Under the pieces are notes generated by a model. It made no database searches and was not told where the DNA came from. It saw nothing but the letters and a program-made list of their open reading frames with translations. A DNA stretch of 64,000 bases from Acidovorax sp. (lineage in GTDB: Bacteria > Pseudomonadota > Gammaproteobacteria > Burkholderiales > Burkholderiaceae_C), in contig NZ_JAJTBB010000006.1 of assembly GCF_021287135.1 (NCBI RefSeq), forward strand, positions 1-64,000, written 5' to 3'. The translations under genes and the position numbers were made by a program. The first letter of the stretch is position 1. Every line of letters starts with the position of its first letter. Below, piece by piece: positions 17,291 to 24,832 of this stretch.

Positions 17291-17791
17291 ATGGCACACG
17301 ACACCCACGCCCACGAAACCTTGTGGAAACTCATCAAGGACATTCGCTTCGGGATGCTGACCCACCGCACGGCCACGGGCATGCTGCATGCCCATCCGCT
17401 CACCACGCAGAACCGCAGCATGGACGAGCAGGCCGAGCTGTATTTCTTCATTCCCAAGTCGGGCGAGCTGTACGAGCGCCTGCTGACCGACGGCGAGGTG
17501 AACGTGTCGTATGCCGACCCCGGCCAGGACAGCTACGTGTCGCTGTCGGGCCAGGTGCGCTTCGTGGACGACCCGGTGGAAAAGCAAGCCCTGTGGTCCA
17601 CCGGGGCACAGGCGTGGTTCCCCGGCGGGCCCACCGACCCGGACGTGGTGCTGCTGGCGGTGCGCATCCGCCACGCGGAATTCTGGGACGTGAAGGCCAA
17701 CAAGATGGTGCAGCTGTTCCAGATGGCCAAGGCCGCCGTCACGGGCGAGCCCCCGCGCCTGGGCGAGCACCAGAAAGTGACGCTGCCGTAA
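17291..17791 (+). CDS. Pyridoxamine-5'-phosphate-oxidase-like general stress protein
   Basis: This 166-residue split-barrel protein is of the bacterial 'general stress protein 26' kind. LWKLIKDIRFGMLTHRTATG begins the barrel. ELYFFIPKSGELYERLLTDG, VNVSYADPGQDSYVSLSGQV and FWDVKANKMVQLFQMAKA complete the pattern. Relatives bind FMN or FAD and are induced by stress. The start is the ATG at 17291 after CTGGAGA. It is followed closely by a small hydrophilic protein gene, which is a frequent stress-gene arrangement. The physiological reaction is unknown. Confidence 0.9.
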   Translation: MAHDTHAHETLWKLIKDIRFGMLTHRTATGMLHAHPLTTQNRSMDEQAELYFFIPKSGELYERLLTDGEVNVSYADPGQDSYVSLSGQVRFVDDPVEKQALWSTGAQAWFPGGPTDPDVVLLAVRIRHAEFWDVKANKMVQLFQMAKAAVTGEPPRLGEHQKVTLP

Positions 17792-17839
17792 CCACGCCCC
17801 CCACGGCCACAGGTCCCTGAAACCGCACAGGAGATTGCC

Positions 17840-18094
17840 ATGAGCAAGACCCGTCACGACACCTCCCCCGAGGAGGCAACCCCCGGCGCCGCCGGTTCCG
17901 GCAAGGTCGCCAACGACCACAACAGCCCCGGCGACCAGCCGCCCACCCAGTTGCACCAGGGCCGCCGCACCCCGGAGAGCCGCCACGACCGCGATGCCCA
18001 TATCGGCAGCGGCAACCAGGTGCAATCGCGCCGGGGCGCCCCCGGCAGCGGCACCGGGGGCACGCCCGGCGGCGGAGCGCGCGGCGCGGGCTGA
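17840..18094 (+). CDS. Small hydrophilic protein of unknown function
   Basis: This 84-residue protein has a good ribosome-binding site (AGGAGA) and starts 48 bp after the stress-type split-barrel gene, which supports it as a real gene. The sequence is rich in Gly, Ser, Pro, His and Arg, lacks hydrophobic segments and ends in a Gly-rich tail, so it is probably disordered. I recognise no domain. By position it could be a small stress-response protein, but that is a guess. Confidence 0.6.
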   Translation: MSKTRHDTSPEEATPGAAGSGKVANDHNSPGDQPPTQLHQGRRTPESRHDRDAHIGSGNQVQSRRGAPGSGTGGTPGGGARGAG

Positions 18095-18214
18095 GGCCCG
18101 CTGCAGCCGCCCGCTGCAGCCGCCCGCGCAGGAGCGCCGGGCAGGCCCCCGCACGGCGGGGCACAATGCGGGCAGCGCACCCGGCGCTGCCTTTGCTCTG
18201 TGCTCCCGCCTGCC

Positions 18215-18826
18215 ATGCCCCCCATTGCCGTCATCGACTTTGAAACCACCGGCGTCTCGCCCGGCCAGGGCGCCCGCGCCACCGAAGTCGCAGTCGTGCT
18301 GCTGGAAAAAGGCCAGGTGGTGGACCGCTTCCAGAGCCTGATGAAAACCGGCGCGTGGATTCCCCCGTTCATCACCCAGCTCACCGGCATCACCAATGCC
18401 ATGGTGGCGGCCGCGCCCGATGCGGCCGGCGTGATGGCCGAGGCGGCGCGGTTTGTGGGCGATGCGCCCATGGTGGCGCACAACGCCGCGTTCGACAGCA
18501 AGTTCTGGCAGGCCGAGCTGGCCCATGCCGGCCTGGCCGCGCCCCAGCCGTTTGCCTGCACGGTGCTGCTGTCGCGCCGCCTGTACCCGCAGGCGCCCAG
18601 CCACAAGCTGGGCACGCTGGTGGACTACCACGGCCTGCCGCGCACCGGCCAGGCCCACCGCGCGCTGGCGGACGCCGAAATGGCCGCCGCCCTGCTGGCG
18701 CGCATCCAGCACGACCTGCGCACCCACTGGCGCGTGGCCGAGCCCAGCCACGCACTGCTGCAAGCCGTGCAGCGCTGCGCCCGGCCGGCCGTGCCAGCGC
18801 TGCTGGCCCGGCACGCGGCAGCGTAA
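18215..18826 (+). CDS. DnaQ-like 3'-5' exonuclease (DEDDh)
   Basis: This 203-residue exonuclease has the full DEDDh set: Asp and Glu in VIDFETTG (motif I), MVAHNAAFDSKF (motif II) and HRALADAEMAA (motif III, with the His and final Asp). It is a stand-alone domain like the proofreading subunit of polymerase III or RNase T/ExoX-type enzymes, and its substrate is not clear. I chose the ATG at 18215 (MPPIAVIDFE), since the family starts just before motif I. A repeat element follows the stop. Confidence 0.88.
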   Translation: MPPIAVIDFETTGVSPGQGARATEVAVVLLEKGQVVDRFQSLMKTGAWIPPFITQLTGITNAMVAAAPDAAGVMAEAARFVGDAPMVAHNAAFDSKFWQAELAHAGLAAPQPFACTVLLSRRLYPQAPSHKLGTLVDYHGLPRTGQAHRALADAEMAAALLARIQHDLRTHWRVAEPSHALLQAVQRCARPAVPALLARHAAA

Positions 18827-18843
18827 GGCACCAGCACCTGAAT

Positions 18844-18911
18844 TGCTATAAATTTAATAGCTGCTTGCGCTTTATTCACAAGCGCTAGAGGCATTTTTCT
18901 TTCAAATTTCG
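18844..18911 (+). repeat. Interspersed double-hairpin repeat, copy 2
   Basis: This copy lies between the exonuclease and TfoX-C genes. It has TGCTATAAATTTAATAG, CTGCTTGCGCTT, ACAAGCGCTAGAGGC and ends in CAAATTTCGG. Its right end contains the last two codons and the stop of the TfoX-C gene on the other strand (18902-18911). Confidence 0.85.
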
Positions 18912-19213
18912 GGCCGCATGCCACCGGCAGCGCTGTCGTCCAGCTGCATGAGCAGCGCCGTGCGCTCGTGCTGCGCCACCGCCTTCCAGTCGCGCCCGCT
19001 GAGGGCGCCCTCCAGCGCCCAGAGCAGGTTGAGGCTGGGCTTGCGCCCCGCCCGGCGCACGGCCAGGAAGGCCGGAACGGCGCCGAGCGCGCGCAGGTCG
19101 CCCGGCGTGCGAATCCCGGCGGCATGGAGCATGCGTTCGGACGCCGGCCCCAGATTGGGCAGGCTGCGCAAGGGGCTTTCGTCAAGGCGCGGGCTGGCGG
19201 ACATGGACCGCAT
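18902..19213 (-). CDS. TfoX C-terminal-domain protein
   Basis: This 103-residue protein matches the TfoX C-terminal domain (helix-hairpin-helix-like): PLRSLPNLGPASERMLHAAG at about 14-33, then TPGDLRALGAVPAFLAVRRA and NLLWALEGALSGRDWKAVAQ. The N-terminal TfoX domain is absent, as in many stand-alone members. In gamma-proteobacteria TfoX/Sxy promotes competence; for this short form no role is known. The start is the ATG at 19213 with CAGGGG upstream; an ATG nine bases further in is the alternative. The final codons EI and the stop lie inside a repeat element. Confidence 0.85.
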   Translation of the reverse strand: MRSMSASPRLDESPLRSLPNLGPASERMLHAAGIRTPGDLRALGAVPAFLAVRRAGRKPSLNLLWALEGALSGRDWKAVAQHERTALLMQLDDSAAGGMRPEI

Positions 19214-19372
19214 GGTGCCCCTGGCGCCGCCGGCCTGGCAAGCCCTGCACGAAGCGCGCGGGTGGGGCTGCGGCCGGCAACGCATGCGCCGGAGTGGAAA
19301 ACCAGGCCGCAAAAGCCGGAGAATCGGCGCTTTCCTTTTTTTCAGCAGCGGCCCCGGGGCCGCGCATCTGCC

Positions 19373-19624
19373 ATGAACGACGCCGCTACCACGCCTCCTC
19401 CCTTGCCCGACCGCCTGTCGGTGGACCCCCGCAGCCCGCACCACGTGGCGGCCGTGTTCCAGCACGACATCGGCATCCGCTTGAACGGCAAGGACCGCAC
19501 CGATGTGGAGGAATACTGCCTGAGCGAAGGCTGGGTGAAGGTGCCCGCCGGCAAGACGGTGGACCGCAAGGGCCAGCCGCTGATGATCAAGCTCAAGGGC
19601 AAGGTCGAGGCTTTCTACAAGTGA
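19373..19624 (+). CDS. DUF3297 family protein
   Basis: This 83-residue protein matches DUF3297 along nearly its full length: LPDRLSVDPRSPHHVAAVFQ, then HDIGIRLNGKDRTDVEEYCL, then GWVKVPAGKTVDRKGQPLMI and LKGKVEAFYK. The family is small, soluble and common in proteobacteria, with no assigned function. The start is the ATG at 19373; the longer open frame upstream lies in the promoter gap of the divergent TfoX-C gene. It is 34 bp upstream of the RNase H-like gene in the same direction. Confidence 0.9.
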   Translation: MNDAATTPPPLPDRLSVDPRSPHHVAAVFQHDIGIRLNGKDRTDVEEYCLSEGWVKVPAGKTVDRKGQPLMIKLKGKVEAFYK

Positions 19625-19658
19625 CATCCCGCCGAGCGGCTGCGCATCAGCGCCTGCC

Positions 19659-20150
19659 ATGAACGAAAACAGCCCTGCGCCGGCCTGGGTCATCCATTGC
19701 GACGGCAGTGCCTGGCCCAACCCGGGGCGCATGGGACTGGGGGCGGTGGTAACGGGGCCTGATGGAGCGGTGCGGCACCAGGTTTCCGAAGCTACGACCT
19801 TCACCGGCTGCAACAACGAAGCCGAGTTGCGCGCACTGATGCACGCGCTGCAGTGGCTGGCGCAGCAAGGGCTGGCGGCATCGACGCCGGTGCAGGTGTT
19901 CAGCGACAGCAGCGTGCTGGTGGAGCAGCTGGGTGGCCGCCCGGCGGCGCCGCTGGCGCGGCTGGCCCCGTTGTTTGACGAGGCGCGCAGCTTGCTGCAC
20001 GCATTCGACGACGTTCGCTTGCAGTGGATTCCGCGCCACCGCAACGGCGCCGCCGACACCCTGGCGCGCACCGCGCTGGGGCTGGCCCCCAAGGCGGCCA
20101 CGCCGCCCAGCCAGCGCGACCGGAAGAAGCCAAAGAAAAAGCGGCGCTGA
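19659..20150 (+). CDS. Ribonuclease HI-family protein
   Basis: This 163-residue RNase H fold protein keeps the catalytic carboxylates: Asp15 in IHCDGSAWPNPG, Glu54 in NNEAEL, Asp83 in FSDSSVLVEQL and Asp133 in HRNGAADTLA. It ends in a strongly basic tail (RDRKKPKKKRR) that may add nucleic-acid affinity. It resembles the RnhA-like paralogues found beside the main rnhA in this group. It could hydrolyse RNA in RNA-DNA hybrids. The converging sigma factor gene ends 6 bp away. Confidence 0.88.
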   Translation: MNENSPAPAWVIHCDGSAWPNPGRMGLGAVVTGPDGAVRHQVSEATTFTGCNNEAELRALMHALQWLAQQGLAASTPVQVFSDSSVLVEQLGGRPAAPLARLAPLFDEARSLLHAFDDVRLQWIPRHRNGAADTLARTALGLAPKAATPPSQRDRKKPKKKRR

Positions 20151-20156
20151 CGGCTC

Positions 20157-21452
20157 TTAGCCGCACGCGCGGGCCATCAGCAGCGCTTTCTCCTGCGCGT
20201 TGCGGGTGAGGCTGGCTGCGCGCTTGAACTCCGCACGCGCCTCGTCCCCGCGGCCCAGCTTGGCCAGCAGGTCGCCGCGCACGCTGGGCAGCCAGTGGTA
20301 GTGGCGCAGGGACGGGTGCGAGGCCAGCGCGTCCACCAGGGCCAGCGCGGCCTGCGGACCTTCGGCCATGCCCACGGCCACCGCGCGGTTGAGCGCGACC
20401 ACGGGCGAAGGCGCCACCTGCAGCAGCGCGTCGTACAGCGCCACGATGTGGTCCCAATCGGTGTCTTCGGCTTGCCGGGCACGGGCATGGCAGGCCGCGA
20501 TGGCGCCCTGCAGCGCATACGGCCCCCAGGGCTTGCCCGCGCGCGCCAGCTGCTCGGCCTTGTCCAGCGCGGCCAGGCCGCGGCGCACCAGCAGGTGGTC
20601 CCAGCGTGCGCGGTCCTGGTCCATGAGCAGCACGGGCCGGCCCTGCGCATCGGTGCGCGCGGGCAGGCGCGAGGCCTGCAGCTCCAGCAGCGCCACCAGG
20701 CCCTGCACCTCGGGCTCGTCGGGCACCAGCGCGGCCAGCACGCGCTCCAGGCGCTGGGCCTCGCCGCACAGCGCGGGGCGCATCCAGTCGTCGCCGGCCG
20801 TGGCGGCATAGCCTTCGTTGAAGACGAGGTAGATCACCTCCAGCACCGACGCCAGGCGCGGCGCGCGCTCGGCGGCGCCGGGCACCTCGAAGGGCACATG
20901 CGCCGCGGCCAGGCTGCGCTTGGCGCGCACGATGCGCTGGGCCACGGTGGGCTCGGGCACCAGGAAGGCGCGCGCGATCTCGCCGGTGGTGAGGCCCCCC
21001 AGCAACCGCAGCGTGAGCGCCACGCGCGCCTCAGTGGGCAGCACGGGATGGCACGCGGTGAAGACCAGGCGCAGCAGATCGTCGCCGATGTCGTCCTGCT
21101 CGGCGTGCAGCAGGGTGTCCAGCACGTCGGGCGCGTACTGGGCTTCCAGCGCCTGCAGGTCCTGGCCCAGCGCTTCGTTCTGGCGCGCGTGCAGCGCCTG
21201 CTGGCGCAGGTGGTCGATGGCGCGGCGCTTGGCCGTGGTCATCAGCCAAGCGGCGGGGTTGGCGGGCAGGCCCGTGGCGGGCCAGTGCTCCAGCGCGGCG
21301 ACCAGCGCGTCCTGTGCCAGCTCTTCGGCACGGCCCACGTCGCGCGTCATGCGCGCCACGCTGGCGATGATGCGCGCGGCCTCGATGCGCCACACCGACG
21401 CAATGGTGCGGTGCAGGGCGTCGCGGTCAGTCGCCGGAGGGGCCGGGTCCAT
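20157..21452 (-). CDS. ECF sigma factor of the ECF42 type (DUF6596)
   Basis: This 431-residue protein is much longer than ordinary ECF factors. Sigma region 2 (RIIASVARMTRDVGRAEELA, then DALVAALEHWP and AWLMTTAKRRAIDHLRQQ) and region 4 (EARVALTLRLLGGLTTGEIA, then VPEPTVAQRIVRAKRSL) are followed by the C-terminal TPR-like extension typical of ECF42 (VIYLVFNEGYAAT, LNRAVAVGMAEGP, AASLTRNAQEKALL). ECF42 factors have no anti-sigma and are encoded with YciI/DGPF-domain proteins, as here. I used the ATG at 21452, six bases before the VOC stop; a TTG at 21461 is possible. Confidence 0.88.
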   Translation of the reverse strand: MDPAPPATDRDALHRTIASVWRIEAARIIASVARMTRDVGRAEELAQDALVAALEHWPATGLPANPAAWLMTTAKRRAIDHLRQQALHARQNEALGQDLQALEAQYAPDVLDTLLHAEQDDIGDDLLRLVFTACHPVLPTEARVALTLRLLGGLTTGEIARAFLVPEPTVAQRIVRAKRSLAAAHVPFEVPGAAERAPRLASVLEVIYLVFNEGYAATAGDDWMRPALCGEAQRLERVLAALVPDEPEVQGLVALLELQASRLPARTDAQGRPVLLMDQDRARWDHLLVRRGLAALDKAEQLARAGKPWGPYALQGAIAACHARARQAEDTDWDHIVALYDALLQVAPSPVVALNRAVAVGMAEGPQAALALVDALASHPSLRHYHWLPSVRGDLLAKLGRGDEARAEFKRAASLTRNAQEKALLMARACG

Positions 21453-21457
21453 GCGGC

Positions 21458-21868
21458 TCAACCGAGGGCCTTGCTGGCGTCCAGCATGTGCACGAACTCC
21501 CAGGTGTGGCCGTCCAGGTCGTCAAAGCTGCGCGAGTACATGAAGCCCAGGTCCTGCGCCGGGCGCGGCGTGGCAGCGCCCGCGGCCACGGCCCGGTCCA
21601 CCAGCGTGTCCACCTCGTCACGGCTCTGGCAAGACAGGCACACCAGCACCTCGGACGTGGTGTGCGCATCGGCGATCGCCTTGCTGGTGAAGGTCTGGTA
21701 GAAGTCCCGCACCAGCAGCATCACGAACAGGTTCTCGCCCACCACCAGGCAGGCGCCCTGGTCGTTGGTGAACTGGGGGTTGAAGTGGTAGCCCAGGGCT
21801 TTGAAAAACGCCTGCGCGCGCGCCATGTCGGCAATGGGCAGGTTGACGAAGATCTGTGCGTGGTGCAT
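21458..21868 (-). CDS. VOC (glyoxalase-fold) protein
   Basis: This 136-residue glyoxalase-fold protein begins HHAQIFVNLPIADMARAQAF and ends GHTWEFVHMLDASKAL. Its segments FKALGYHFNPQFTNDQGACL and RSFDDLDGHTWEF are typical of the small cytosolic VOC proteins often encoded with YciI and ECF sigma genes. AAGGAG precedes the ATG at 21868. It is the middle gene of the YciI-VOC-sigma series. Its ligand is unknown. Confidence 0.88.
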   Translation of the reverse strand: MHHAQIFVNLPIADMARAQAFFKALGYHFNPQFTNDQGACLVVGENLFVMLLVRDFYQTFTSKAIADAHTTSEVLVCLSCQSRDEVDTLVDRAVAAGAATPRPAQDLGFMYSRSFDDLDGHTWEFVHMLDASKALG

Positions 21869-22011
21869 GGGGAAACTCCTTGGAAGCGTGACGGTAAGGG
21901 GAACAGAGCCGCTTGGCAAAGCGGGCGGGCAGAGCACCGCGCACCGGTGCGGGCTTTGGGCGCTGCCACGGCCTGCGGCATGGCGGGGCGTCCGGTGGTA
22001 CCGGGCAGGAC

Positions 22012-22425
22012 TCAGCCGCGCAGGGCTTCCAGGTCGCGGAACGCCTCCACGCCTTCCACCCCGGCAAAGTCTTCCATCTCGAACAGCTGGCGCACCTCGA
22101 TCTCGGCCTCCAGCCCCCCGCCCCGCGGGTTGGGAAAGCGGCGCGTCCACTCCAGCGCCTCTTCGCGGGTGCGCACCTGGATCAGGGTGTAGCCGGCGAT
22201 CAGCTCCTTGGTTTCGGTGAACGGGCCATCGATGACGCTGCGCCCGCCTGCGCCATAGCGCACCCGCCACCCCAGGGCCGTGCGCTGGAGACCGCTGGCG
22301 TCCAGCAGCACACCGGCCTGGGCCAGCTCCTCGTGGTAGCGCGCCATGGCGGCCATCAAGGGGGCGGTGGGCATGTCGCCGCGTTCGGATTCGGGGGTGG
22401 CTTTCACAATGATCATGAATCGCAT
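22012..22425 (-). CDS. YciI family (DGPF-type) protein
   Basis: This 137-residue YCII-domain protein has the characteristic VIDGPFTETKELIAGY motif at about 63-78 and starts MRFMIIVKATPESE. DGPF proteins are the standard genomic partners of ECF42 sigma factors, and in the cases studied they are part of the regulon. The start is the ATG at 22425 with a CAGGAG upstream. It is first in the minus-strand series that continues with the VOC and sigma genes, with 143 bp between it and the VOC gene. Confidence 0.88.
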   Translation of the reverse strand: MRFMIIVKATPESERGDMPTAPLMAAMARYHEELAQAGVLLDASGLQRTALGWRVRYGAGGRSVIDGPFTETKELIAGYTLIQVRTREEALEWTRRFPNPRGGGLEAEIEVRQLFEMEDFAGVEGVEAFRDLEALRG

Positions 22426-22678
22426 GGGGTTCTCCTGGGGTCGAACAAACAAGGGGGGTGAAGGAACGAGCACGAAAATTTCCTCGGCCTTCCTCTCCAC
22501 GACGAACCGCCCCCGGCCCAATCGACAAGCCGGCAAAAAAATCAGGGTAAATCCCCAGAAAAATGCGCCGCGCCCTGTCCGAAGGGCCGGATGTGGGCGA
22601 TTTGGCAACGCCGTGCAAATCGTTACCGGCGCGGGCGGGCACCGTGGCTAGCATGCCGCCGGGAGTTTCCCCACGACC

Positions 22679-24649
22679 ATGCACCGCGACCGTTCCACTG
22701 CCTCCGCCCCCTGGCTGGCCAGCTTGCCCCTGGACCCGGCGTGCCGGGACGTCGCGCTGCTCATCGTCCACCGGGGCCGGGCCGCGGCGCCCGCCGAAGG
22801 CCTGTGCGAGGTTCACGGCTTTGAAGCCGACGGTGCGGGCGGCTGGATCGCCCCCGCCCGCGCGGCCTATGGCGGGTGGGGCTACATCGGCGGCGACGGC
22901 CGGTGGCGGGTGCCGCCCGTGCTGCAGCAGGCCCGCGGGTTTGGCACCGACGGCGAAGGTCTGGCCGCGTTTTGCGACGGCGGGCGCTGGGGTTTCATGG
23001 ACCGGGCCGGGCAGGTGGTGCTGGCGCCCCGGTTTGAGGACGTGCACCCGTTCCGCCAGGGCGTGGCGCCGGTGCAGTTGCCTGGGGAGGGCTGGCGCCT
23101 GGTGGACCGCCGGGGCCAGCCCCTCGGCAGCGGCGCCACGTTTGCGGCGCTGGGCCCGCTGGGCCCGCACGGACTGGCGCGCGCCACGGTCGCAGCGAGG
23201 GAGGGCGGGCCACCCACCCACGGGTTTGTGGACCAGCAGGGGCGGTGGGCCATCGCCCCCGGCTTGCGCAGCGCGCAGCCGTTCGGGGCGGTGGCCGCCA
23301 CGGCCGCGTCGCGGGACGGCGTGCTCCACGGCCTGATCGATCTGGCGGGCCGCTGGGTGCTGGCGCCGCGCTACGCCCGCCTGGACGCGTTCAACGCCGA
23401 CGGGCTGGCCTTCTTCGCCGAGCCGGACGCGGGGGAGGACCAGGGCTGCGGCTATGTGGATGCCGAAGGCCGGGTGGTGGTGCGCGGCGGTCGCAGCCTC
23501 TCGCACCATATGGCCTGCGGGGTGGTGGCAGACAGGGCGGCCCCCGGCACACGGTTTTGGACGGCGCGCGGCCAGCCGCTGGCGGGGGCCGCGTGGAGCT
23601 TTGGCACGGACTTCTCTGCCGACCGCGGCTTTGCCGTGGTGCGGGCGGCCGCAGCGCCGACCTGGGGCCTGCTGCACCCGGACGGCCGGTTCGTGCCAGC
23701 GCCCGCGCAGTTGCTGGAGCCGCTGACCGACGGCGCGGGCCACCTGCCGCCGCCGCTGGCGGGCACGCCGCTGGTGCCGTTCATCACACGCGACGGGCAG
23801 TTGGCCTGGGTCGACGGCGAAGGGGACGAGGTCTGGCGCGCCCACTACGACGGCCAGCAAGCCGCACTGCTGGATGCCGCGGGGGCCGTGCTGTGGCGCA
23901 GCGGCGTGCGGGACCTGTGCTGGCCGCCCCGGCCGTTTTTTCGTCCGCCGCTGGCGGACCATCTGGAAGGGCTGCAGTCGCTGGATGGCATCGTGCCGCT
24001 GGCCCAGCGGCTGCTGGCGCAGGCCGCCGCGCCCGGCCCGGAGCCCCACGCGCGCTGCCGCGTGCTGCACGCCGGCCTGAGCGCATCGCACCGCGGTCCG
24101 TATGCGTTCCTGGCCGCCGACCTGCAGGCCGCAGCGCACCAGGCCCAGGCGGCCCTGGCGCAGCGGCTGGCCGCGCGTTACGGCGCGCCGGTGGCGCCCG
24201 GTGCCACCGGCGCCGGCGAAGGGGCCGGCACGCTGGCCTGGGCCGTACCCGCCGCGGGCGCCTTATCTGCCTCCGCTGCCGCGCCTGCCCCGGCAGCGGC
24301 CCCGCGCGTCCAGTGGCTCACGCTGGAGCAACGGGCCGATCCGTGCGAGGGCGACGGCTCCGCCGGGTGGGCGCTGTGGCTGGCGGCCACGGCGGCCGGC
24401 GAAGCGCCGCCCCCCAGCCCCGAGGGCGCCACCCCGGTGCGGCCCCGCGCCCTGCGGCGGCTGGGCGCCCTGGCGGCGCTGGCAGGCCACGGGGCGGTCT
24501 CGGCCGCCGCGTGGCACACCGAGGGCGCATGGGCCGGGGCGGCCACGCTGCTGCTGGCGGGCCTCTCCGAGCTGTACTGGGCGTGGCAGTTCCTGGTTTC
24601 CGATCCGTGGAGCCCCGGGGTGGCGCTCACGGCGCTGCTGGCCCGCTGA
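22679..24649 (+). CDS. WG-repeat protein with C-terminal membrane segments
   Basis: This 656-residue protein has several WG repeats (Trp-Gly plus aromatic/Gly spacing), for example WGYIGGDGRWRVPPVLQQAR near 62-81, WGFMDRAGQVVLAPRFEDV near 103-121, and later FVDQQGRWAIAPGLRSAQPF and LIDLAGRWVLAPRYARLDAF. These form a beta-rich propeller-like array. The last 150 residues change character: an Ala-rich stretch, then a hydrophobic region (LGALAALAGHGAVSAAAWHT, then GAATLLLAGLSELYWAWQFL) that could be two membrane helices. WG proteins are associated with surface or toxin-related roles, but no function is known here. It diverges from the YciI gene. Confidence 0.8.
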   Translation: MHRDRSTASAPWLASLPLDPACRDVALLIVHRGRAAAPAEGLCEVHGFEADGAGGWIAPARAAYGGWGYIGGDGRWRVPPVLQQARGFGTDGEGLAAFCDGGRWGFMDRAGQVVLAPRFEDVHPFRQGVAPVQLPGEGWRLVDRRGQPLGSGATFAALGPLGPHGLARATVAAREGGPPTHGFVDQQGRWAIAPGLRSAQPFGAVAATAASRDGVLHGLIDLAGRWVLAPRYARLDAFNADGLAFFAEPDAGEDQGCGYVDAEGRVVVRGGRSLSHHMACGVVADRAAPGTRFWTARGQPLAGAAWSFGTDFSADRGFAVVRAAAAPTWGLLHPDGRFVPAPAQLLEPLTDGAGHLPPPLAGTPLVPFITRDGQLAWVDGEGDEVWRAHYDGQQAALLDAAGAVLWRSGVRDLCWPPRPFFRPPLADHLEGLQSLDGIVPLAQRLLAQAAAPGPEPHARCRVLHAGLSASHRGPYAFLAADLQAAAHQAQAALAQRLAARYGAPVAPGATGAGEGAGTLAWAVPAAGALSASAAAPAPAAAPRVQWLTLEQRADPCEGDGSAGWALWLAATAAGEAPPPSPEGATPVRPRALRRLGALAALAGHGAVSAAAWHTEGAWAGAATLLLAGLSELYWAWQFLVSDPWSPGVALTALLAR

Positions 24650-24711
24650 ACACTGGGCGCGGCGCTTCGCCAGCAGGCCGAGGCTGGGCCGGACGAGCGG
24701 CCCGGGCAGGG

Positions 24712-24738
24712 TTGGCCCTGTTGGCCCTGTTGGCCCTG
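24712..24738. repeat. 9-bp tandem repeat (TTGGCCCTG x3)
   Basis: Three perfect copies of TTGGCCCTG lie in the gap between the WG-repeat gene and the TonB-dependent receptor gene. It is a short simple repeat with no evident regulatory role. Confidence 0.7.
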
Positions 24739-24832
24739 TGGGCCGGATTGATACACTTTGTAAAGATTGCGGTGCGGCACCGGCCGCGCGCAACGCTTTA
24801 CGACAGAACTTTCCCCGACGCCAGGGCCGCCC

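Noticed and set aside
19214..20101. Upstream extension of the TfoX-C open frame
   Set aside because: It runs antisense through the DUF3297 and RNase H-like genes. Only the last 103 codons resemble a known domain.
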